Program-made: the position numbers and the translations under genes
Shown: positions 48,660-61,479 of the stretch, one piece after another
Layout: each line of letters starts with the position of its first letter
Position numbering within the stretch: the first letter of the stretch is position 1
DNA from: Seriola aureovittata
Taxonomy: Eukaryota > Chordata > Actinopteri > Carangiformes > Carangidae
DNA length: 64,000 bases
Assembly (NCBI RefSeq): GCF_021018895.1
Contig: NC_079373.1
Location: 23,821,376 to 23,885,375 of the forward strand
Reading direction: 5' to 3'
Notes under the pieces: generated by a model
Database searches by the model: none
What the model was told of the DNA's origin: nothing
What the model saw: only the letters and a program-made list of their open reading frames with translations

Positions 48660-49448
48660 TCTTAATATAAAAGACAATACAGTAAAAGCCTTGCTCTAGT
48701 ATACACCCTTTGCAACAAGTGGGTACTGAAGATTCTCTTTGCTTATATAAAAAGGTAGAAAATGAAACAAACAAACTGCATATTGATTCATATGTTTAAA
48801 GTTTATTATGCCAAAAATCAAGTAGGCTTTCTGAGAATTGTGGAGAAACGTGTACATGTGTAATATATTTGATAATCGCTTTACGTGTGAATTCAGCCAA
48901 CCGGCCTTGTTTTTGCACCCACCCTCTCACGAATCAAAGTCACTTTGGTTGTTTGCCTTACTTTTGTGCTCAGAAGGTTTTTAATGCACTAGCCTTCAGA
49001 GAAAAATTCACCAATTTTCCCAATTTCTCTACAGCAACCCAGAGTTTCTTTTTTAAATTTTAACACTAAAATCAAACCAAACCTTTTTTTTGTTGTTTTT
49101 TAATTTGGCACCACATGAAATATAGTCGTCAGAAGCGTGTTGTCTGGATCTCTGAAGGTTAATGTGAGTAATCCTGATCTGTGCACAAGGGTTAAAAGTC
49201 TCTGACGTGGACAAAGCAGGAGGCTTTGCTTGCCTCGCCTCTTCAGGGAAAACTCTGTAAAATGCAGTTTTTTTTTGTCAAGATGAGAGAAAAAAAAACG
49301 AATCCAGAGCTTCGGAGGGTTGTGTTGTCCCCCTCCAGAGAGAAGGCCTCTTTCCAGAGGACGCCAACTTGGTGACCTCTGCCACCCCCAATCCCCCCCT
49401 GCCCCTCCACACTCCTCTCTTACGAATGTAAAGAAAAGATAAGTTATT

Positions 49449-49454
49449 AATAAA
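49449..49454 (+). terminator. dusp6: Candidate poly(A) signal of dusp6
   Basis: AATAAA is followed within 20-60 nt by T/GT-rich sequence (gctattttgtctac, and later ctgttggtgttttgtctgtg). It is the first canonical signal after the stop codon. Confidence 0.65.
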
Positions 49455-49475
49455 TTGCTATTTTGTCTACACTTT

Positions 49476-52400
49476 CTGCTTCTCATGCCTGTTTTTCCAT
49501 CGATACAATCTGTTGGTGTTTTGTCTGTGTCCACAGTAACACGTTTATGTAAGCGCCTCCTCGCTCGCAGTACGGCTGAGCGTTAACCACCAGGCCAAGT
49601 CACGACAACAACAAAAAAAAACATTCGCCATGAATCATGAGGCTGTTAATTAACCATGCCACTCGACACATCTCCCACTTTATTTCCCAGCTCAGAATTA
49701 GCATGTCCTGTCAATTGCCTTGTGTAACAAAGCGCCATGCACACTCTGTTCTCTTGTGACAATCATTCACAAACTGCAAAATGCCATTCAACAGGTACAA
49801 ACTGATTCCAGTCACGCTGTAAACAGCCTGACCGGTTTTTCCAGGTGGTTGCTCCGCGGTGAGGGCGTCGGGTTCACACAAACACTCCCCTCGGGCACTT
49901 CCTGGAGGTGGGGCCTCTGTATTCGCCCCAAACAAAGGGAGCAGAAAGTACTTTGATACGGTGTCACTGGATAGCCAGCATAGCAGCGTGTACCTGTCGA
50001 GACCTGGAGGCTCGTGAGGAGATGATCGTCACGACGCAGGTGAGGGACGAAGGATCATTGCGTTCTCACACAAGCAGCAACTTGCTTGACAGCCCAGCAG
50101 AGCCGCGCCGCTCGGTCTTACACATGCTGACTAACAGCAGAAGCAGACCGCGTACTTGTGACCAGAGTGTGTCAATCCTCTGGGGTGTACGGAAAGGACC
50201 GAGCGAAGCATTGATCTCTGTGCATGCAAAGTTACTAAACACATGGAGTCAATAGATCCGGATCACACAGAGCTCTTTGGGTCTGCAGAGCCCTTAATGA
50301 GTGCAGCATGCATGTGCTGCCATGAAGTAAAGTCTTCAAACTAAAGCTGAGAGAGAGTGTGTGTGTGTGAGTCAACACAAACAGCAGCCTCGCTGTGATC
50401 ATCTGCTAAGAGTCACTTACACAGTCAAGTGCAGTGTAGGCAGCACAGACACAACGACTTGTGAGTTTAGAGTCTGAAGTTTCACAAAACATCCTGACAC
50501 AAGTGATTCAGTATCTCACTTATATCAAAAGCAGACAAGATAAAATATAAGCAGACAATTTTTTTCATCTTATCAGCATCCATTCATATTTTTTTCCTTA
50601 TATTCAGTACAGGCGATCTAAAAAAGGAATATATATAGGAAAATAGATGCAGCAGAGGCAGGAAGCTGCAGAAACATCTTGTAAAACCCAAAGCACATTA
50701 CATTAATTAATCAACTATGAATAATATGTGGCAGATAAGCAATTAATGGAAAAGAGAGGGTCTCTCTGTCATGTCTTTTTAGAACTTTTTAGTACAACAG
50801 CTGAACAAAGAGAGTGAATCATTGGCTATGTAACAAAGGACTAAACCTGCACACTCATGTCCTGACGTAAATGATTTATAAAAAGACTCCTGCATTTTAA
50901 GTCGGTGCCAGCGTTCGCCCCTTTGCCCACTTTCCAGTTCAGGTGATACTTTTCCACTTCCTGGGTAATCATTTCATAATAACACGACTCCTACAGTCCA
51001 ACTGTAACAGCAGAGTAAACACAGTGAAGTGCAATGTTTGTTCTAACTCAATTAAGTGTCTCAGAGTTGTTAATGCGCCACATTGCCCATAAGAATTTGC
51101 ATGAGAGGGGCAAAAAACAGAAAACAGAAAACCTCAATTTATGTACACAGTGGTGTATATCAGTGATTTGTGCTGTACAGAGTGGTATTCATCGTACCAA
51201 TTCATGCCCACTAGTACTGCAGGCAGATATCTGTGGAGGGATATTACACGAATATTTAGTGGCATATTCATTCATTAGTTTTTTTTCCCCTTCCTGCTCA
51301 ATATTGTTTTTGTTTTATACTTTATTGTGTCAGTTATTGTCATTGAAACATTATACATTTCTTGTTATTTAAATATCAGAACACCGCTTCAGGGAATACA
51401 TGAAATGTTTCCACGGCGTGAAGTGCTGCAGTTCCTCTAATAACCGGTTCAAGCATCTGCTGACCAAATATTGAAAAATGTGACGTCTGAGGCCTCTGAA
51501 TACCCTTATAAAAGTAAAAGATAAGCGCATTACCTTAATCAGGTTATGGCTGAATATTCAGCGCACGTGATCAAACTAACTGAAAAAAGCACAAGTGTTC
51601 AGTCAGGAGTGGTGCCCTCAGAGTAGCATGAAATTCAATGTCTTGCTCAAGGACACTGTGACAGATATGGGCGCTCTGGCTGCTGCAGGGGATCAAACCT
51701 GTGAGCCTGCGGGTGAAGGGACAGGTCTCGTCAGCCATCGTCCATCAAAACCTAAACCCAACTATAGCCGGGCCTGGGAAGCTCTTATTCTTAGAATGGG
51801 CTGCCGTGATGTCATGGCAGGGCTGTGATTGACGAATAGGGCCCGGGGTATGCGCGGCACGCCGAGCGCCCCGGGGGCTCTCATGGCCGTTCTTCCTGTC
51901 TGCGGCTTGGCCTTTTACTGGCTTTAAAGCCAAGGATTAAAGGGCACAGGAAACTACCAGTGCTAATTTTAGACAGGTATGTAGATGGGCTTGGCAGACC
52001 CCATCAGCACCTGCATCACCACGGCAAGGCTGCTGCAACATGGAAGGCCATACAGGGATCTGGAAGCACGTATGCATGGGTCATGGTGAGGGCTGTGAGG
52101 GGAGGTGGGGGGGGGGGGAACACGTCGGCATGTGGACATGTGGTCAGATGAGTGATAGGCCTGGAGTTAAATGTACAGTAGTGAGGAGAGTAAGCAGGCG
52201 TTCAGACCAGAAATAGCACCACATTAAAAAACACAAGGGACTGCACTTGTTTGATTTGTTGCTATAGATACAGGTGATGATGATACAGGAAGTCCAGTTT
52301 TAAGACTTATCAGATGCCAAAACTCTGTTTAGAATTTAGGATTTAGGATTTAGAGCAGGAAGTTTATCCTCCTTCTCAATTATAGAGAGTTAAACAATAA

Positions 52401-54640
52401 AAATACCAACCTCCTTAGGTCACAAGATAATCTGCCAAGACCAAGTTTTTGGCCAATGCATCATGTTGTGACAAAAGTTATACAACCATGGAATCGTTGT
52501 CTCATTAAAATGAATGTTGAGGCTGCATTTTATGTTTTTTCGCCCAGGAGGAGGAGGAGCGAAAAGGCTGAGGCACAAATGCAGCATAGATCAGTGGTTC
52601 CCAAACTGTGGGCCGTGTGAAAGTATTGAAAGTAGGCTGACAAAAAAATAAAAATAAATAAATAATTGTTTTTAATGTTTTAAAATGAAATGATCTTTAA
52701 ATTGAAAATGTTTAAAAACTCATAGCTAGCCTTTTTTTCTTGTATCAAGGCCTGTAGTTGTGCTAAGCTAATGACAGGGACTTTTATATTGTCACAGCCA
52801 GACCACATCATGTACTTGTTTCCTATCTCAGTCTGATTGCGTGTTGAAAGATTACAGCAATGGTAAAAACTGGATAAATCATTACCATTAAAATAAAAAG
52901 TGCTCCGAGAAGGCATTATTTGGCCTGTGTATTGTAATGTGGTCGGATGAGGACCACTAACGTTTCTGAGATTTTCAAGTGGGCCATGAGTAGAGTGTGG
53001 ACTGAGGTCCTGGGTGGGTTGACCGGCAAGTACAGAGGTGAGCCAGGCTTCTGGAGAGATTAGTTCACCTACATGAGCGGGAGACTGAAGGAGACCGGAG
53101 ACGAGAGACGAGCTCATACATCTGTGAAATGTGCTTCGTTAGCTAAATGTCATAAATGTGTCTGCACTGAAGTCACAGATGGCTGCGTGCAAGGAGCACA
53201 TGAACCCTGAACATCAGTGCAGTTCGGTCTTGAGCTGATTCTTAAAGCTGAGAAAAGATGACAGATAGAAAAGTCATGCAAAGCTGCTAATTACAGCTCC
53301 GGTGGGCTGGTAAGTGAAGTATATGTTGTTTGTCTGAAATGATGAATAAGTGATGCATTACTTCTCTGAGGAACAGGACTTAACACTGATAACACCATGC
53401 TGCGTCATCAACTTACACTTAACATTGAGCTCTGCTGTCACCGGTAGGAGTTGCGGCAACACCGATAGAACTTTTTTTTTCCACCTACACACCTTTTTTC
53501 TTACTGTAGGGTAGAATCAAACAGCCAATGACAAGTGAGAGCCTGCTATCACAAGCAATAATTACAGCCCAAATGCTATTTTGGCTGGGGCATGAGACTG
53601 TTCAGTGTTTTTTCGGAGATAGCTCACAACTCCAGGTGCTTGCTAATAACGCCATTCTCAAGTTAGAGCAGCGAAGTTGCCAGCGCGTGGGGAGTTTTTG
53701 TTCCAAAGCAAAGCACAAGCCAAAAAGAAAAAAAAGTAACTTTACAAAGTCTGAAATCATCAGCACCTGGAGAAACGAAACTGTTGAGAAACAGATCAAA
53801 GACCCAATTGATAAACTTCTGTTTACTTTTTGCTACAGTGATTATTTCTCCTCACGTGTATCGCAAAGTGACATGTTGAAGTTTGAGAGTGCCACATCCG
53901 TTTCATGATTGAATATGGACACGACGTCCGGCTGTGGGCTCGGTGTGGAGCGCCGCTGCCCCAGTTCCCACTGGCTTTTTGGCCATGACAATAAAGGCAA
54001 GAGGTTGTGGGGCTAAACTTGGCGCGCCTGCTAATCCTCTGCTAACGGTTCCTGTCCCTCTTACCCTCAAGCGACAGCGTGTTGACAGCAGCCTCCACCC
54101 CCTTCATCTCTCCCTCCTCCGTCCATCCCTCCCTCCATCCATCCAGCTCCCCCAGCGTACCCCCCCTCCACCCCTCCACCCCCCGCCCACCTGTCTCATG
54201 TCACACTGCTTCCCTCTCATCCACTCCAGTAATTTCCTGTTGCCCTCACAGATCGTGTTACAAGTTCCAAAATTTCAAAGGCACACACACACACACACAC
54301 ACACACACTGCCTACAAGCTCTTTCTCAAAACACATAGACATAAAATGGAGCAAACACTCTCTCACACACACCCCCTCTTGCATGCCAGCCATGCTATCA
54401 TTTCCACTGCCAATCCTCACAATCCCATCGCTTACACCATCACACTTTCCTACTCTCTGTCTCTCTCTGTCTCTCTCTCTTTCTCTCTCTCTCTGACCAG
54501 ATTATTAATCCAGCTCAGGGAACAGGCTGTGACCAAACCCTTGTCGGAAGCAACAGATGGAGCAGCTCGCAAAAAAAAACAACGAAAAACCCTGAAACAC
54601 TTCCTGTCGGCGGATTTGCAAACACACATGCTCACACACG

Positions 54641-54700
<60 letters not shown>
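49476..54700. other. Downstream flank of dusp6, no gene recognised
   Basis: Mainly unique AT-rich DNA with a SINE/LINE-tail remnant at 51595-51735. Pyrimidine-rich and CA tracts lie near 54110-54310 and 54430-54700. A 126-codon frame at 53528-53908 has no homology I recognise and lacks splice or promoter support. Confidence 0.55.
51595..51735. mobile_element. Retroelement remnant (SINE-type)
   Basis: The phrases aatgtcttgctcaaggacac, then tgcaggggatcaaacctgtg and agcctgcgggtga, resemble the inverted tRNA-like head (B box inside ggatcaaacc) and the cttgctcaaggacac block of common fish SINE/LINE tails. The copy is short and diverged. Confidence 0.5.

Positions 54701-54701
<1 letters not shown>
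54642..54701. repeat. (CA)n microsatellite
   Basis: A perfect CA tract of about 60 bp. Confidence 0.96.
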
Positions 54702-54704
<3 letters not shown>

Positions 54705-54985
54705 CCTATATCCATGACTTCAGAGGACATTACATTGACTTAGATTAATTTCCTGGAGACTTATTCTAACCTGCACCATTACAACAAGGCCTACTTGCCT
54801 AACCCTAACCTTAATCTAGACCTTTTGTCCCCATAAGGAAGACAAGTCCTCATAATGTGACTGTGTAAACTGACTTAGGTCCCCACAACATGAGAAATGT
54901 TCTATTAGAACATAACATCTCTCATGAATGGTTATGATAATGGGGTTTGGCCTCAGCCGAGATGTTGTTAACCTTGAATGCAACA
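54702..54985. mobile_element. Dispersed repeat of a teleost family linked to CA tracts
   Basis: The phrases cttcagaggacattacattg, cataaggaagacaagtcctc, ataatgtgactgtgtaaac and aggtccccacaacatgag belong to a familiar fish repeat that usually follows a (CA)n tract, as it does here. It includes a short cctaaccctaacc that is part of the repeat and not telomeric. Confidence 0.55.
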
Positions 54986-55006
54986 TTTGAAAGTTAAGAT
55001 TTGAAA

Positions 55007-55008
<2 letters not shown>

Positions 55009-55051
<43 letters not shown>
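55009..55051. repeat. (TG)n microsatellite
   Basis: A TG tract of about 43 bp, 55 bp before the tandem array. Confidence 0.95.
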
Positions 55052-55055
<4 letters not shown>

Positions 55056-57154
55056 TGCGTATGAAACCACCTCATCCAGGAAACATGACACTTTTTTTGT
55101 TTTTTTTCAAGTTTTATATGCCTTACTATAGTATGACGTTTTTTCAAGTTTCTATGCCTTACTATACTATGACGTTTTATGCCTTACTATACTATGACGT
55201 TTTATGCCTTACTATATTATGACTTAACATGATAACAGCATAATATGACGTTTTATGCCTTACTGTACTATGACGTTTTATGCCTTACTATACTATGACG
55301 TTTTATGCCTTACTATACTATGATGTTTTTTCAAATTTTTATGCCTTACTATACTATGACGTTTTTTCAAGTTTTTATGCCTTACTATACAATGACGTTT
55401 TATGCCTTACTATAGTATGACGTTTTTTCAATTTTTAATGCCTTACTATACTATGACGTTTTTTCAAGTTTTTATGCCTTACTATACTATGATGTTTTTT
55501 CAAGTTTTTATGCCTCACTATACTATGACTTTTTATGCCTTACTATACTATGACGTTTTATGCCTTACTATACTATGACGTTTTTTCAAGTTTCTATGCC
55601 TTACTATAATATGACGTTTTATGCCTTACTATAATATGACGTTTTATGCCTTACTATACTATGACGTTTTTTCAAGTTTTTATGCCTTACTATACTATGA
55701 TGTTTTTTCAAGTTTTTATGCCTTACTATACTATGACGTTTTATGCCTTACTATACCATGACGTTTTATGCCTTACTATACTATGACGTTTTTTCAATTT
55801 TTAATGCCTTACTATAATATGACGTTTTATGCCTTACTATACTAAGACTTTTTATGCCTTACTATAATATGACGTTTTTTCAAATTTTATGCCTTACTAT
55901 ACTATGATGTTTTCTCAAGTTTTTATGCCTTACTATACTATGACGTTTTATGCCTTACTATACTATGACGTTTTTTCAAGTTTTTATGCCTTACTATACT
56001 ATGATGTTTTTTCAAGTTTTTTTGCCTTACTATACTATGACGTTTTTTCAAGTTTTTATGCCTTACTATACTATGACATTTTTTCAAGTTTTTATGCCTT
56101 ATTATAATATGATGTTTTATGCCTTACTATAATATGACGTTTTATGCCTTACTATACTATGACGTTTTTTCAAGTTTTTATGCCTTACTATACTGATGTT
56201 TTTTCAAGTTTTTATGCCTTACTATACTATGACGTTTTTTCAAGTTTTTATGCCTTACTATAATATGACGTTTTATGCCTTACTATACTATGATGTTTTT
56301 TCAAGTTTTTATGCCTTACTATACTATGACGTTTTATGCCTTACTATACTATGACGTTTTATGCCTTACTATACTATGACGTTTTTTCAAGTTTTTATGC
56401 CTTACTATACTATGATGTTTTGTCAAGTTTTTATGCCTTACTATACTATGACGTTTTTTCAAGTTTTTATGCCTTACTATAATATGACGTTTTATGCCTT
56501 ACTATACTATGACGTTTTATGCCTTACTATACTATGACGTTTTATGCCTTACTATACCATGACGTTTTATGCCTTACTATACTATGACGTTTTATGCCTT
56601 ACTATACTATGACATTTTATGCCTTACTATACCATGACGTTTTATGCCTTACTATAATATGACGTTTTATGCCTTACTATACTGATGTTTTTTCAAGTTT
56701 TTATGCCTTACTATACTATGACATTTTATGCCTTACTATACTATGATGTTTTATGCCTTATTATAATATGACGTTTTATGCCTTACTATACTATGACGTT
56801 TTTTCAAGTTTTTATGCCTTACTATACTATGACGTTTTATGCCTTACTATACTATGACGTTTTTTCAAGTTTTTATGCCTTATTATAATATGATCATTTA
56901 TGCCTTACTATAATATGACGTTTTATGCCTTACTATAGTATGGTGTTTTTTCAAGTTTTTATGCCTTATTATAATATGACGTTTTATGCCTTACTATACT
57001 ATGACGTTTTATGCCTTACTATATTATGACTTAACATGATAACAGCATAATATGACGTTTTATGCCTTAATATACTATGACGTTTTATGCCTTACTATAT
57101 TATGACGTTTTTTCAAGTTTTTTTGCCTTACTATACAATGACGTTTACATGAAA

Positions 57155-57296
57155 AAGTAAAAAAAAGTGATACTATAGTAAGAAACAAAAATGTCAAAAA
57201 AAGGTCATAGTATAGTAAGGCATGAAAAATCATAATATAATAAGGCATAAAAATGTGAAAAAAACGTCATATTATGGTAAGGCATAAAAAGTCATA
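57155..57296 (-). repeat. Inverted monomers inside the array
   Basis: Here the units read gtcatagtatagtaaggcat and aacgtcatattatggtaagg, the reverse complement of the surrounding array. About four to five monomers are reversed, then the original orientation resumes after 57300. Confidence 0.93.
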
Positions 57297-60200
57297 AGTC
57301 TATGAGTCTTTTTTTGCCTTTTAATGCCTTACAGTACTATGACTTTTTATGACGTTCTATACTATGACTTTTTTGGAAGTTTTATGCCTTACTATATTAT
57401 GACTTAACATGATAACAGCATAATATGACGTTTTTTTTTTTACATTTTTATGCCTTACTGTACTATGACTTTTTTTTAAATTTTATGCCTTACTGTACTA
57501 TGACTTTTTTTTCAATTTTATACCTTACTAAACTATGACATTTTATACCTTACCATACTATGACTTTTTATGAAGTTTTATGCCTTACTGTACCAAGACA
57601 TTTTATGACTTACTATACGATGACTTTTTATGAAGTTTTATGTCTTACTATACTATGAATCTTTTTCTTTAATTTTATGCTTTACCATACCATGACGTTT
57701 TATGCTTTACCATACTATGACTTTTTATGACATTTTATGTCTTACTGTACTATGACTTTTTTTTTTAAATTTTATGCCTTACTATACTATGACATTTTAG
57801 ACCTTACCATACTATGACTTTTTATGAAGTTTTATGCCTTACCATACTATGACGTCTTTTGACATTTTTATGCCTTACTATACTATAACATTTTATACCC
57901 TACCATACTATCACTTTTTATGAAGTTTTATAACTTACTATACTATGACTGTTTATGCCTTAATATACTATGACTGTTTTTAAAAAATGTTATACCTTAC
58001 CATACTGTGACTTTTTATGACATTTTATGCCTCACTGTACTGTGACTTTTTTAAAAAATTTTATGCCTTACTATACTATGACGTTTTTTCAATTTTTAAT
58101 GCCTTACTATACTATAATGTTTTTTTCAAGTTTTTTTGCCTTACTATACTATGACGTTTTTTGACATTTTTATGCCTTACTATACTATGACGTTTTTTCA
58201 AGTTTTTATGCCTTACTATACTATGACGTTTTATGCCTTACTATACTATGACGTTTTATGCCTTACTATAATATGACGTTTTATGCCTTACTATACTATG
58301 ATGTTTTTTCAAGTTTTTATGCCTTACTATAATATTACGTTTTATGCCTTACTATACTATGATGTTTTTTCAAGTTTTTATGCCTTACTATACTATGACG
58401 TTTTATGAAGTTTTATGCCTTACTATACTATGATGTTTTTTCAAGTTTTTATGCCTTACTATACTATGATGTTTTTTCAAGTTTTTATGCCTTACTATAC
58501 TATGATGTTTTTTCAAGTTTTTATGCCTTATTATACTATGACGTTTTATGCCTTACTATACTATGACGTTTTTTCAAGTTTTTATGTCTTACTATACTAT
58601 GATGTTTTATGCCTTACTATACTATGACGTTTTTTCAAGTTTTTATGCCTTACTATACTATGACATTTTTTCAAGTTTTTATGCCTTACTATACTATCAT
58701 GTTTTATGCCTTACTATACTATGACTTTTTTTCAAGTTTTTATGCCTTACTATACTATGACTTTTTTTCAAGTTTTTATGCCTTACTATACTATGATGTT
58801 TTTTCAAGTTTTTATGCCTTACTATAATATGACGTTTTATGCCTTACTATACTATGACGTTTTTTCAAGTTTTTATGCCTTACTATAGTATGATGTTTTT
58901 TCAAGTTTTTATGCCTTACTATACTATGATGTTTTATGCCTTACTATACCATGACGTTTTAGGCCTTACTATACTATGACGTTTTATGCCTTACTATACT
59001 ATGATGTTTTTTCAAGTTTTTATGCCTTATTATACTATGACGTTTTATGCCTTACTATACTATGACGTTTTTTCAAGTTTTTAATGCCTTACTATACTAT
59101 GATGTTTTTTGTCTTACTATACTATGACGTTTTTTGTCTTACTATACTATGACGTTTTTTCAACTTTTTATGCCTTACTATACTATGATGTTTTTTCAAG
59201 TTTTTATGCCTTCCTATACTATGACGTTTTATGCCTTACTATACTATGACATTTTATGCCTTACTATACTATGATGTTTTTTCAAGTTTTTATGCCTTAT
59301 TATACTATGACGTTTTATGCCTTACTATACTATGACGTTTTTTCAAGTTTTTATGCCTTACTATACTATGATGTTTTTTCAAGTTTTTATGCCTTCCTAT
59401 ACTATGACGTTTTATGCCTTACTATACTATGACGTTTTATGCCTTACTATACCATGACGTTTTAGGCCTTACTATACTATGACGTTTTATGCCTTCCTAT
59501 ACTATGACATTTTATGCCTTACTATACCATGACGTTTTAGGCCTTACTATACTATGACGTTTTATGCCTTACTATACTATGACATTTTTTCAAGTTTTTA
59601 TGCCTTACTATATTATGACGTTTTTTCAAGTTTTTATGCCTTACTTTAATATGATGTTTTATGCCTTACTATGCTGTGACGTTTTTTCAACTTTTTATGC
59701 CTTACTATACTATGATGTTTTTTGTCTTACTATACTATGACGTTTTTTGTCTTACTATACTATGACTTTTTTCAAGTTTTTATGCCTTACTATACCATTA
59801 TGTTTTTTCAAGTTTTTATGCCTTACTATACTATGACGTTTTATGCCTTAATATAATATGATGTTTTATGCCTTACTATACTATGACGTTTTATGCCTTA
59901 CTATAATATGACGTTTTATGCCTTACTATACTATGACGTTTTATGCCTTACTATAATATGACGTTTTATGCCTTACTATACTATGATGTTTTATGCCTTA
60001 CTATACTATGACGTTTTTTCAAGTTTTTATGCCTTACTATAGTATGATGTTTTTTCAAGTTTTTATGCCTTACTATAATATGACGTTTTATGCCTTACTA
60101 TACTATGACGTTTTTTCAAGTTTTTATGCCTTATTATACTATGACGTTTTATGCCTTACTATACTATAACGTTTTTTCAAGTTTTTATGCCTTATTATAC

Positions 60201-61479
60201 TATGACGTTTTATGCCTTACTATACTATGACGTTTTTTCAAGTTTTTATGCCTTACTATACTATGACGTTTTTTCAAGTTTTTATGCCTTACTATAATAT
60301 GACGATTTATGCCTTACTATACTATGATGTTTTTTCAAGTTTTTATGCCTTACTATACTATGACTTTTTATGCCTTACTATACTATGACTTTTTATGCCT
60401 TACTATACTATGACGTTTTCTCAAGTTTTTATGCCTTACTATAATATGACGTTTTATGCCTTACTATACTATGACGTTTTATGCCTTACTATACTATGAC
60501 GTTTTTTCAAGTTTTTATGCCTTACTATACTATGACGTTTTCTCAAGTTTTTATGCCTTACTATAATATGACGTTTTATGCCTTACTATACTATGACGTT
60601 TTATGCCTTACTATACTATGATGTTTTTTCAAGTTTTTATGCCTTACTATACTATGACGTTTTATGCCTTACTATACTATGACGTTTTTTCAAGTTTTTA
60701 TGCCTTATTATACTATGATGTTTTTTCAAGTTTTTATGCCTTACTATAATATTACGTTTTATGCCTTACTATAATATGACGTTTTATGCCTTACTATACT
60801 ATGACGTTTTTTCAAGTTTTTATGCCTTACTATACTATGACGTTTTATGCCTTACTATACTATGATGTTTTTTCAAGTTTTTATGCCTTATTATACTATG
60901 ACGTTTTATGCCTTACTATACTATGACGTTTTTTCAAGTTTTTATGCCTTACTATAGTATGATGTTTTTTCAAGTTTTTATGCCTTACTATACTATGACG
61001 TTTTATGCCTTACTATACTATGACGTTTTTTCAAGTTTTTATGCCTTACTATACTATGACGTTTTATGCCTTACTATACTATGACGTTTTATGCCTTACT
61101 ATACTATGACGTTTTTTCAAGTTTTTATGCCTTATTATAATATGACGTTTTATGCCTTACTATACTATGACGTTTTTTCAAGTTTTTATGCCTTACTATA
61201 CTATGATGTTTTTTCAAGTTTTTACGCCTTACTATACTATGACGTTTTATGCCTTACTATACTATGATGTTTTTTCAAGTTTTTATGCCTTATTATACTA
61301 TGACGTTTTATGCCTTACTATACTATGACGTTTTTTCAAGTTTTTATGCCTTACTATAGTATGATGTTTTTTCAAGTTTTTATGCCTTACTATAATATGA
61401 CGTCTTATGCCTTACTATACTATGACGTTTTTTGTCTTACTATACTATGACGTTTTATACCTTACTATTCTATGACGTT

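Larger units (their letters stand above)
47987..49475 (+). other. dusp6: dusp6 3' UTR (inferred)
   Basis: About 1.5 kb of AT-rich sequence, free of recognised repeats, from the stop to a candidate poly(A) site just after AATAAA at 49449. It includes a Pumilio-type motif at 48652-48659 and a weaker poly(A) variant AATATA at 48664-48669, which could give a shorter form. Confidence 0.6.

Noticed and set aside
53528..53908. 126-codon plus-strand frame downstream of dusp6
   Set aside because: No family recognised, no promoter, no splice sites, and composition like surrounding AT-rich DNA. It could be a decayed transposon piece but cannot be supported.
54790..54815. Interstitial telomere-like cctaaccctaacc
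   Set aside because: Only about two units are present and they belong to a dispersed repeat that contains this phrase.
55889..58888. Open frames coding for MPYYTMTFFQVF-type repeat proteins
   Set aside because: They are direct readouts of the 25/36-bp monomers, appear wherever unit lengths keep frame, and break at each variant. No promoter or conserved start is seen.
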